Origin: Microbispora triticiradicis
GTDB taxonomy: Bacteria; Actinomycetota; Actinomycetes; Streptosporangiales; Streptosporangiaceae
NCBI GenBank assembly: GCA_003260025.2
Contig: QFZU02000097.1
Location: 1-38,192, forward strand
DNA length: 38,192 nt
Reading direction: 5' to 3'
This document shows positions 16,119 through 22,995 of the stretch, one piece after another. Made by a program: the position numbers and the translations under genes. Position 1 is the stretch's first letter. Every line of letters begins with the position of its first letter. The notes under the pieces are model-generated. The model had not been told where the DNA came from, ran no database searches, and saw only the letters and a program-made list of their open reading frames with translations.

Positions 16119-16677
16119 TCTTACTCCCTCCATGACCAGGCGTCCCGATCAGCGTTAGTCAGCCGATCGAAAAAATCAATACATAGCGGGCGAAATATAG
16201 ACTCATCGTCATTCAGCGGAAATGGCGAAAGCTGCGGTTGGCTGTGACGGAGCTTGCCTGGACGCCGACGGGATGTCCGGAACGCGCGAGCGAGACCGGC
16301 CACCCTCCACGCCACGCGCCCACGCCCTCCAAGGGGGCGAAAGCGCACGTCAGTGGGGGTTCGTCCCGCAACGGGCTATGACCACCACCTCGGCGACGGC
16401 GCTCATGTGCGGGACGACCCAGCGAACCGCTTTGATACGGAAGAGGAGGCCGCGAGAAGGTTTTCGCTGTTCGGAGCGCGGCAGACGGCGGCGAACAGCC
16501 CCGGCCACGGGGCGTCCGGCGACATTTCCCACCAATGCGCCGGAGATTCTCCACATATTGCGGGCGACAATTATCGCGATTTGTGAATATAGCCCTCCGG
16601 CAGCGCGCCGCCCCGGCCCGAGCGCCCCTCCCTCCAGGCGCAGCACATGATCCACCACGTGGGCGCTATGCGGCCGT
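16119..16677. other. 559-bp gap upstream of the lanthipeptide operon
   Basis: No gene is supported here; frames on both strands lack coding character and none continues the truncated subtilase. It is locally AT-rich at 16165-16215 and 16550-16590. Two similar stretches, ACATAGCGGGCGAAATATA (from 16181) and ACATATTGCGGGCGACAATT (from 16555), share a GCGGGCGA core between A/T-rich flanks. The first lies about 65 bases upstream of lanA2 and probably overlaps its promoter (minus-strand TATGTA as a possible -10). Confidence 0.4.
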
Positions 16678-17550
16678 TCACTCACGGTCCGGGGCCTTGG
16701 TCGTGAGGTCGCCGTCCTCTTCGTACGGGATCCATTGCATGCCGGCGGGCATGGCGACCGTTCCGACGCCGCTGCGGTCCCATCCCAATTGGGCCACGGC
16801 GAAGATGTTGTCGGCACGCCCCCGTAATCCGGCCATGGCCGGGCACGTCGTCTTGTTCGGCTCGTTGCCGGCGGCGACCGTCATCACCCGTACGTCTCCG
16901 GCCGCCGCCACGGCCGCCTCGCAGACATCGCAGGTGCCGTCGCAGGCGAACAGCCCCCAGCGCCGTGAATAGCAGCCGAGGCTGATGTTGACGCACACCG
17001 GCGACGACGTCCTCCGCGCGAAGTCGCGGACCCATTCGATCCCTTTGACGAGGTCGCGGGGGGTCGCGCGGCCGTTGCCGTCGGCGACCTTTACGTTGAG
17101 AAGGCGCGGCCGGCGGGTCAGGCCGGCCGCGAGGATGAGCGCCACCATCGTTCCGTGGCCGTTCGCGTCCTCGCCGTCGGGTTCCGTGGTCAGGTTGGTC
17201 CCGTCCACGATCAGCCCTCGCAGGAGGGGGTGACGAGAGAGCAGGCCCGTGTCCAGGACGGCGTAATACTCAGGCGTCGGTTCCGGGCGCTTCCTCGTCA
17301 GTTCGCGCCAGATTTCCGGCCACGCGCGCTCCAACGCGTCCGCGTCGAATTCGGCTCCGGCCTGTGCCTGCAGGTACGCCGCCTTCACGCCCCGCTCGCG
17401 GAAGGCGAGCATCTGCTCGCTGTCCGCCGGACGGAGGTACGTGCCGGTGCCGGCGTCGAAAACGTACTGCATATATCTGCCGGGTGAGCTGCCCTCGTCT
17501 CCGGCGATCTCGACAATTCGCTCATTCATATGAGCCGTGACCCACGACAT
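16678..17550 (-). CDS. Subtilisin-like (S8) protein lacking the catalytic serine
   Basis: 290 residues. The N-terminal 95 residues are unrecognised (an ERIVEIAGD start, acidic helices). Then a subtilase core: D100 (YAVLDTGLL), H132 (NGHGTMVA, exactly 32 residues later as in subtilisin) and N229 (TVAAGNE, oxyanion hole). The chain stops about 60 residues after that Asn, just where the GTSxAxP nucleophile loop should come; none of the downstream frames supplies it. An insertion rich in Cys (C186, C193, C203, C207, C210, C236) could bind metal or form disulphides. There is no signal peptide. The start at 17550 lies 7 bases after the membrane protein stop (a second ATG at 17529 is possible). It could be a pseudoprotease, a truncated gene, or a degenerate leader protease of the lanthipeptide cluster. 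Confidence 0.75.
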   Translation of the reverse strand: MSWVTAHMNERIVEIAGDEGSSPGRYMQYVFDAGTGTYLRPADSEQMLAFRERGVKAAYLQAQAGAEFDADALERAWPEIWRELTRKRPEPTPEYYAVLDTGLLSRHPLLRGLIVDGTNLTTEPDGEDANGHGTMVALILAAGLTRRPRLLNVKVADGNGRATPRDLVKGIEWVRDFARRTSSPVCVNISLGCYSRRWGLFACDGTCDVCEAAVAAAGDVRVMTVAAGNEPNKTTCPAMAGLRGRADNIFAVAQLGWDRSGVGTVAMPAGMQWIPYEEDGDLTTKAPDRE

Positions 17551-17557
17551 CGCCGGC

Positions 17558-17932
17558 CTAGACGAAGAGGGAAACGATCAGAAGGACCACGCCGGCCGCC
17601 ACCAGAAGGGCGCAGAGTCTGACCCCGAACTCGGAGAACCACTCGGTGAAGCCTCTCCGGCCACCGTTTCCCAGCACGTTCACCTGCGTCGGCAGTTTGA
17701 CGGCCACGATCCCCGCCAGCAGTGCGCCCACCACCAGCACCGCGAGTCCGACGCTCGTGGTCTCCGCCTTCGCCCCGGCGACCTCGCCCTTGAACTCGAC
17801 GACGCCGCCCAGGCCCAGTATCGCCACCACGGCCCCCGCCACGGCGAGCAGAAGTCCCGTGATGATAAGCACCGTGTACGTGATCGAAATTCTGGTTCTG
17901 TTGGTTTTCTTGCCCTCACGCCCTTTGCCCAT
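17558..17932 (-). CDS. Small membrane protein, three predicted helices
   Basis: 124 residues; no family recognised. A basic N-terminus (GKGREGKKTNRTR) precedes helix 1 (about 17-43, ITYTVLIITGLLLAVAGAVV), helix 2 (about 60-80, VGLAVLVVGALLAGIVAV) and a C-terminal helix (about 103-124, ending in VVLLIVSLFV). The loops contain VEFKGEVAGAKAET and NVLGNGGRRGFTEWF. The ATG at 17932 has a GGAG site 8 bases upstream. It is followed after 7 bases by the subtilase-like gene, so the two are likely co-expressed. It might anchor its neighbour, or be an immunity-type protein of the lanthipeptide cluster; both are inference. Confidence 0.7.
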   Translation of the reverse strand: MGKGREGKKTNRTRISITYTVLIITGLLLAVAGAVVAILGLGGVVEFKGEVAGAKAETTSVGLAVLVVGALLAGIVAVKLPTQVNVLGNGGRRGFTEWFSEFGVRLCALLVAAGVVLLIVSLFV

Positions 17933-18103
17933 GCTGCCGCTCCAGAGCCCAGATCAATACAGAACCAACGCGAAAGGATCTATATCACATCTTCTTCTGA
18001 AGTATCCACGGTTTCCTCGAATAAGGTTTCCGATGGTCCTTCTGCCGGGACTCCGAGAATGGGCGATAAAGACAGCCTTAGGCGATATTTCCGCTTGTGA
18101 GAA

Positions 18104-18859
18104 TTACGAGAATCGTTCGATGGTCACGGGGATCGGGCCCGCGTGACGTATCGCCGTGGTCAGGTTCCGGAGCAGCGGCCGGAGGGCGTCGTCGGACGTG
18201 GTGCCCAGGCGTGCCGTGAGATCGACGCAGCAGGCGACGCCGGGCCCGATCCGGCGCAGTTCCCAGGTGAACTCGTCCCGCGCCGTCCGCAGCCCGCCCG
18301 TGCCGGCGATCCGGGTACGCGGGTCATCGGCGTCCCCGGCGAGCGTGACGACCTCCGGCGCGAGGCGGGCGAGGCCGGAAAGGCGGAGGTCGCCCGCGAA
18401 CAGGACGCGGTATGTCCGGGAGTCGTGGAACCCGCCCGAGCCCCCCTCCGGGTCGAGGCGCAGGGGAGCGGAGTCCGGAAGGGCGAGGGTGTCGTGGAAG
18501 CGGTCCCGCAGTGTCGCCTCGCCGGGGAGTTCCCCTCCTCCGAGGCGGCGATAGGCGGCCTCGGCGTCCGTACGGCCGACGGCGACCACCCGGACGCGCA
18601 GTTCCGGGTCCTCGCGCATGGCCCGCCCGAAGGCCGCCGAACTCCACCAGGCGCGGTCGTCCCCGCTCCATCCGGCGGTGTTCAGGCCGATGGTCCGATG
18701 GTCGCCGGTGAAGACGAACTCCTCGACGACGAGACCCTCCGCCCGTACGGCGCCGGCCCCCGCCTCGGGCGTGATCACGTAGTAGTCCAGGGCCGGCTGG
18801 GTGGGGGCGGAGGCGGTCGCCGCAAGCCCGGCCCGGAGGAGGTCACCAGTCACGGGCAT
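18104..18859 (-). CDS. Unrecognised 251-residue protein
   Basis: Soluble-looking protein with no recognised domain. Visible segments: an N-terminal ALDYYVITPEAGAGAVRAEGLVV strand-helix region (shown in part), FTGDHRTIGLNTAGWSGDDRAWW, a RVVAVGRTDAEAAYRRLGGG helix, and a C-terminal FTWELRRIGPGVACCVDLTARLG part. There are no obvious catalytic motifs, no signal peptide and no membrane segment. The start is placed at ATG 18859; a GTG at 18853 is also possible and neither has a strong ribosome-binding site. It lies on the same strand as, and 171 bases upstream of, the membrane protein/subtilase pair, and may belong to the same module. Codon use is typical of the genome. Confidence 0.65.
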   Translation of the reverse strand: MPVTGDLLRAGLAATASAPTQPALDYYVITPEAGAGAVRAEGLVVEEFVFTGDHRTIGLNTAGWSGDDRAWWSSAAFGRAMREDPELRVRVVAVGRTDAEAAYRRLGGGELPGEATLRDRFHDTLALPDSAPLRLDPEGGSGGFHDSRTYRVLFAGDLRLSGLARLAPEVVTLAGDADDPRTRIAGTGGLRTARDEFTWELRRIGPGVACCVDLTARLGTTSDDALRPLLRNLTTAIRHAGPIPVTIERFS

Positions 18860-19005
18860 ACCGTACTGATCCGCCCCACATCTGAAGCGGTGTCTCCATC
18901 GACGAGGCGCCCCCGTCCCTCCGACGGGGGAGGGCTCGGGGGCGCCGTCGCGTCGCGTCCGTACCGCCTGCCGTCGCGGCGTACGTGCTCGCTTCAGGCC
19001 GGGCG

Positions 19006-19053
19006 CGTGGTCGGGTGTGCGGTCGGGCGTGTGGTCGGGCGTGTGGTCGGGCG
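19006..19053. repeat. 12-bp tandem repeat, four units
   Basis: Four 12-bp units of the form TGTGGTCGGGCG (19006-19053, the last two identical) lie just downstream of the laccase stop codon, in the gap before the 251-residue protein gene. No role is evident. Confidence 0.85.
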
Positions 19054-19067
19054 GGGGCCGGTACGCC

Positions 19068-20078
19068 TCAGTGGGACATGTCCATGCCGCCGCCGGAACC
19101 GCCGCCCATACCGCCCATGTCATGGCCGCCCGGCACGTTCCCCTTCTCATCGGACACCATGAAGACCCCGGCCATGCCCATGTCCGAGTGGCTCTGCACG
19201 TGGCAGTGGTACATCCACATGCCGGGACCGACACGCTCTCCCGCGACCACCTGGAAGCCGAACGACTCGGCCGGGCCGGTGGTCTTCGTGTCGATGATCC
19301 GGCTCGGGTCCTGGGGGCTCTCCAGCAGGCCGGTGCGGTTGTCGGCCCACCGGTGCCCGTGGATGTGGAACGTGTGGAACGCGCTCCCGTGCGTGATCAC
19401 GATGAACTCGACCCGCTCGCCGATCTTGGCGAGGAAGTGCGGCCCGGCCGGGAGGTTGTTGATCCGCACGTCGTTGAAGACGACGGTGAACGTCTTGTCC
19501 GGCAGCACGTCGCCCTTACGGCGGACCACCAGCGGGCCGTAGAGGCCCTTCTTGATGCCTCCCGTGCCGTGGTCGGTGCCGACCACGTGGTCGTGGTAGT
19601 GCCAGTAGCCCGCGCTGCCGGGCTCGATGGTCCCGCCGGGGCGGCGGCCCGGTGCGTGGGTGCGCCAGACGTAGACGCGCCGGGCCCCCGGCTCGACCAC
19701 GCTGTCGTTCATCCGCGTGCCGTCGCTGCTCGTCTCGTAGTCCACCCCGTGCACGTGGAGGCTGGCGGTGACGTCCGCGTTGTTCACCAGCTCGACTTCG
19801 AGGGTCTCGCCCTCGACCATCTCGATGAGCGGTCCGGGGATCGTGGCCTTGCCCGGCTCGAGGCCGTAGCCCATGTCGCCGTTCGGCAGGTTTTCGACGT
19901 AGAGGGTGATGCGGCGCGGGTTGCCCAGGCGAACAGGCGCTGTCGCGTTCCTGCCGACGGGCGCCGCGTCGGCCTGAGCCGACACGACCAGCGGTGCTAT
20001 CGCGGCGGCCGTCGCCGCCGTGGTGAAGGCGCGCCGCGAGAACGTGCTCCGCGTCGTTCCCCTGCCTACCTCGGTCAT
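19068..20078 (-). CDS. Small two-domain laccase-like multicopper oxidase
   Basis: 336-residue exported copper oxidase of the SLAC/EpoA type, which oxidises phenolics or metals with O2 and works as a trimer. A Tat signal is visible (SRRAF at 14-18, hydrophobic stretch to AQADA near 38). Copper motifs: LHVHG (H108, H110), HYHDH (H160, H162, H164), HTFHIHG (H235, H238, H240) and [14 protein letters not shown] (H291, C292, H293, H297, M302), giving a full type 1 site and the trinuclear cluster. A Met/His/Gly-rich tail (GGHDMGGM...MDMSH) may help copper loading. The ATG at 20078 has GGGGA just upstream. The gene stands alone, with a 424-bp upstream gap. Confidence 0.95.
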   Translation of the reverse strand: MTEVGRGTTRSTFSRRAFTTAATAAAIAPLVVSAQADAAPVGRNATAPVRLGNPRRITLYVENLPNGDMGYGLEPGKATIPGPLIEMVEGETLEVELVNNADVTASLHVHGVDYETSSDGTRMNDSVVEPGARRVYVWRTHAPGRRPGGTIEPGSAGYWHYHDHVVGTDHGTGGIKKGLYGPLVVRRKGDVLPDKTFTVVFNDVRINNLPAGPHFLAKIGERVEFIVITHGSAFHTFHIHGHRWADNRTGLLESPQDPSRIIDTKTTGPAESFGFQVVAGERVGPGMWMYHCHVQSHSDMGMAGVFMVSDEKGNVPGGHDMGGMGGGSGGGMDMSH

Positions 20079-20502
20079 GGTTCCCCAATCCGTCTGTGCC
20101 GTTCCGTCCGCGAGGGCGCGTGGCCACGGGCCGGCGGCGGGGCCGGGCCTCGCGGCGTGACGCCGGGACCGGACCACGGGCGCGGTCCGGCCCTGGAACC
20201 AGGCGGGACGAGACGGGTGCCCGATGCTTTCCACCACACCGGGCGACACTTTTGATGGAATTAGGCGATAGTGGCCGAGGAAAGTCAATAAGTTGGACAT
20301 AAAACGATAGGACTTCGTCACATACCGGACTGAAGTGATGTGAGAGGGCTCCGTTCCGTCGTCGCGCCGTCGCATTCTGTCGTCCACGCCGCCGGTTCGA
20401 CGGCGATTCGCGAGCCGGACGGGAGCGCGTGGCGGGTGACCGCGCAGGGCATGCCGGGCGGCGTGCCGGGCGTGCAGGTGTGCAGGGTGCGCCGGGGGCG
20501 GC
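20079..20502. other. 424-bp gap between laccase and YiaA/B genes
   Basis: No gene is supported. The AT-richer part (20240-20340) probably holds the laccase promoter: on the minus strand TTGACT (20283-20288) and TAATTC (20258-20263), 19 bases apart, form a weak sigma-70-like pair about 180 bases upstream of the laccase start. The rest shows nothing recognisable. Confidence 0.3.
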
Positions 20503-20787
20503 TCAGTCGGTGCGGAAGGGGTCGTGCTCGGCCAGCAGCTTGTCGAGCCTGGCCTGGTCCACCCGGCTGACGACGGTCGCCTCCTCCTGCCGGTCCCGCA
20601 CACACTTGGCCAGCGTGAAGGTCGAGGTCACCACGTACATCAGCCCGAGAGCGAGGAACGAGCGCACCCAGGTCGTGACGGGCAGGTAGAGGATCCCGGC
20701 GGCCAGTCCGGCGAGGGAGATCGCGAACGAGATGACGGCCTGCAGGTAGAAGGCCGTCGTCGTCGTGCTCTTCACTGGTTTCGTCAT
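20503..20787 (-). CDS. YiaA/YiaB-type two-helix membrane protein
   Basis: 94 residues, with two hydrophobic helices in the YiaAB pattern: [20 protein letters not shown] (about 12-31) and [20 protein letters not shown] (about 43-62), followed by a charged cytoplasmic tail ([20 protein letters not shown], ending HDPFRTD). The family is of unknown function, inner membrane. The start is given at ATG 20787; ATG 20796 adds three residues and neither has a ribosome-binding site. An inverted repeat that could be a TetR operator lies about 45 bases upstream. Confidence 0.85.
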   Translation of the reverse strand: MTKPVKSTTTTAFYLQAVISFAISLAGLAAGILYLPVTTWVRSFLALGLMYVVTSTFTLAKCVRDRQEEATVVSRVDQARLDKLLAEHDPFRTD

Positions 20788-20832
20788 GGCGCCCATGCTG
20801 CGCGCCCGGCGCCGCCTGGACATGAGCGCCGA

Positions 20833-20852
20833 TACTCAGTTACCGGTGAGTA
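20833..20852. promoter_or_regulatory. Inverted repeat upstream of the YiaA/B gene, possible TetR-type operator
   Basis: TACTCA (20833-20838) and TGAGTA (20847-20852) are perfect inverted arms around an 8-base centre containing part of ACCGGT. The pattern resembles operators of actinobacterial TetR regulators. No regulator gene is adjacent. Confidence 0.4.
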
Positions 20853-20994
20853 CGATCTCTCGGCCGGGCCGCCGCGGCACGGCCCGGAGCGGCCACGCGG
20901 GAACGGCTCGGCGCAGGCGGCGGCCCCGGCGGCATGGGCTCAGCGGCACGCTCTCAGCGGCGTGGTCTCAGTGGCGTGGGCTGAGCGACCCGGC

Positions 20995-21543
20995 TCAGTT
21001 CGGGGAGATCTCGTGGAGCCGGCAGACCTGACGCCAGACGCGGGGGTCGAGGGTGCCCGCTCTGTCGTCGAACGAGGCGGAGGGCACCCGGACCGGTCCG
21101 GTGAGGTCGAGGAAGCTGTTGTGGTCCGCGCTCGGGTCCCACGTGCGGGTGGGGATCTCGACGTGGTCGGAGCGGTCGCTCCGGTCCTGGCTGGTGATCT
21201 TCAGGACCTCCGCGCCGCCGTGGTACGTCCTGAGCACCACGCAGGGACGCACCTTGTGCCCGGGCCCGTCCTCGTACGGCACGTCGGCCCACCAGATCTC
21301 GCCCGGCTGCGGGCCGGTGCGCTCGGTGGTGGCGGCGCCCGTCCGGGTTTCGCCGCGGGTCGTACGGGAGGAGGGCCGGGCGCCCCGTGACGGGCGCGTC
21401 GTCGCGCCAGGGGAGCGTGGCGCGGGCCGGCGGCGGGACGTCCCGCGGGCGGGCCCGCGGGACGCCTGACGGGCACGTCCGGTCCCGGCCAGCGCGGCGA
21501 GCACGATCAGTACGGCCACGATCAGAAGAGCCACCCAGAGCAT
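20995..21543 (-). CDS. Membrane-anchored PemK/MazF-like protein
   Basis: 182 residues. Residues 2-21 form one transmembrane helix (LWVALLIVAVLIVLAALAG), residues 22-75 are a basic Arg/Ser/Pro/Thr-rich linker, and residues 78-182 are a MazF/PemK-type domain beginning PQPGEIWWADVPYEDGPGHKVRPCVVL, the typical first strands with the RP-C-VVL core. MazF proteins are sequence-specific ribonucleases of toxin-antitoxin systems; here no antitoxin gene is adjacent on either side, and the domain would face the cytoplasm or outside depending on topology (positive-inside favours the cytoplasm). The start is ATG 21543; the longer frame upstream runs through repeat DNA. Whether it is a toxin is uncertain. 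Confidence 0.85.
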   Translation of the reverse strand: MLWVALLIVAVLIVLAALAGTGRARQASRGPARGTSRRRPAPRSPGATTRPSRGARPSSRTTRGETRTGAATTERTGPQPGEIWWADVPYEDGPGHKVRPCVVLRTYHGGAEVLKITSQDRSDRSDHVEIPTRTWDPSADHNSFLDLTGPVRVPSASFDDRAGTLDPRVWRQVCRLHEISPN

Positions 21544-21557
21544 GCCCGACAGCCTAC

Positions 21558-21770
21558 GGCCCGTGCGCCTCACGGCGGCAGCCCTGCGCCCGGTGCCGCC
21601 GGGGTCGTCCACCGCGCTCCGGCCCGTGCGCCTCACGGGCAGCCCTGAGCCTCTGCGTCCGGTGCCGCCGTGATCCATCGTGCTCCGGCCGGCGGCTTCC
21701 CGGCGGCCCTGGGCTCTTGCGCCCGGTGCCGCCGGGGTCGTCCATCGTGCTCCGGCCCACGGCTACCGGG
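21558..21770. repeat. Tandem array of about 65-bp imperfect repeats
   Basis: Three imperfect units start at 21558, 21621 and 21687 (63, 66 and 67 bp), with the start of a fourth at 21754. Each begins GGCC, passes through CGGTGCCGCCG and ends near GTGCTCC. It fills the gap between the epimerase stop and the MazF-like gene. No gene is supported across it. Confidence 0.85.
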
Positions 21771-21799
21771 GGCCGGACCCGGCTCCTGCTGGGAACGCG

Positions 21800-22810
21800 T
21801 CAGCGGGCGTCCCAGGCGGCGAGCACGCGGCGCTCCTTGTCGGGGTCGATGCCGCTGCCCACCCGGACGCCGCGGAAGCTGCGCCGCTCCTCCGGGATGT
21901 CCTTCAGCCACTCCCATGTGTCGCGTACCGTCTCGCGGAGCGGGCGGCAGGTGAGACCGGCGGCGAGGGCCTTGGCGGAGGAGTGGTTCCACACACCCAG
22001 GCCGTCCGCCCCCGGATACCACAGCGGAAGCTCGGTCCACGGCTCCACGCCCTGAGCGGTCAGGAAGTCGTCGTCGGCCCAGACGAGCTCCGCGCCCGAG
22101 CCGGTGGCCTCCACGCAGTCGCCGAGCCAGCTTCCGAACGTGGCCCTGCCCGGCACACCGCCCGTCATGTAGCGGCCCGTCGTGCCACCGGCCGCCTGGT
22201 CGAGGGTGAACGCCGCGATGTCGCGGGCGTCGATGAGCTGGATGGGCTGCTCCGGGTCGCCGGGCGCGAGCACCCGGCCGCCCTTGGAGATGCGGTCGAG
22301 CCACCAGGGCAGCCGGCCGACGTTCTCGTGCGGACCGAGGATCAGGCCGGGCTGGACGACCAGGGCGGCGCCGTCGAAGTGCTCCTCCACCGCGCGTTCG
22401 CAGCCGGCCTTGAGCACGCCGTAGTCGCCGAACTCGGCGTCCGCGTCCGCCGGGCACTCGTGGGTGGGAAAGGTCTCGTCGACGCCCGTCTTGTCGGGCC
22501 AGTCCGGGTACGCGGAGATGCTGGAGATGAACGTGTAGTGCGAGGCGTGCCCGGACAGCGCCCGCACCGACTCCAGGACGACCCGGGGGACGAATCCGCA
22601 GACGTCGACGACCGCGTCCCACCGTCTGCCGTCGGCGAGCCGCCGCAGGTCGCCGGTCACCTCGCGGTCGCCGCGCACCGCCTCCACTCCGGGCAGGTCC
22701 GTCCCGCTCCTGCCCCGGTTGAACGTCGTGACCTCGTGACCGCGCCGCAGCGCCTCCTCCACGATGGCCCGGCCCAGGAAGACCGAACCACCGATGACCA
22801 GAATTTTCAT
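21800..22810 (-). CDS. NAD-dependent epimerase/dehydratase family protein
   Basis: 336-residue Rossmann-fold protein of the extended short-chain dehydrogenase group. The nucleotide loop is GGSVFLGRAIVEEAL (residues 8-22), with an NRGRSG region after strand 2, TFISSISAYPDW around the catalytic Ser, and YGVLKAGCE, the YxxxK pair. The C-terminal half shows IQLIDARDIAAFTLDQA, typical of RNA-binding or sugar epimerase-like members. The substrate is not clear; plant CSP41-like and isoflavone-reductase-like relatives share this pattern. ATG 22810 starts it. It is monocistronic, with tandem repeats on both flanks. Confidence 0.92.
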   Translation of the reverse strand: MKILVIGGSVFLGRAIVEEALRRGHEVTTFNRGRSGTDLPGVEAVRGDREVTGDLRRLADGRRWDAVVDVCGFVPRVVLESVRALSGHASHYTFISSISAYPDWPDKTGVDETFPTHECPADADAEFGDYGVLKAGCERAVEEHFDGAALVVQPGLILGPHENVGRLPWWLDRISKGGRVLAPGDPEQPIQLIDARDIAAFTLDQAAGGTTGRYMTGGVPGRATFGSWLGDCVEATGSGAELVWADDDFLTAQGVEPWTELPLWYPGADGLGVWNHSSAKALAAGLTCRPLRETVRDTWEWLKDIPEERRSFRGVRVGSGIDPDKERRVLAAWDAR

Positions 22811-22905
22811 ACGGTCATCCTTGGCGCTGCGGCGCGCGGAGTCCGCCCGGTTTCACGATCGGCGGACATCGTCCGCTGACAGCGGAAGCGGGCACCGGTG
22901 CGTTT

Positions 22906-22995
22906 CCGGCCACTGCGCTGCGGGCCGGTGCGCTGCGGGGCGGTGCACTGCGGGCCGGTGCGCTGAGGGCCGGTGCGCTGTGGGCCGGTGCGGCT
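22906..22995. repeat. 15-bp tandem repeat, six units
   Basis: Six 15-bp units, the clearest CGGGCCGGTGCGCTG at 22921-22935 and 22951-22965, lie between the epimerase start and the SulP stop codon, with variants at the other positions. The array abuts the stop codon at 22995-22997. Confidence 0.9.

Noticed and set aside
16200-16677. Possible continuation of the subtilase gene carrying GTSxAxP in another frame
   Set aside because: All three minus-strand frames downstream of the stop were read; none contains a GTSxAxP-like motif or coding character.
18860-19234. Longer N-terminus of the 251-residue protein
   Set aside because: It runs through the 12-bp tandem repeat and the laccase 3' end and has no protein-like composition.
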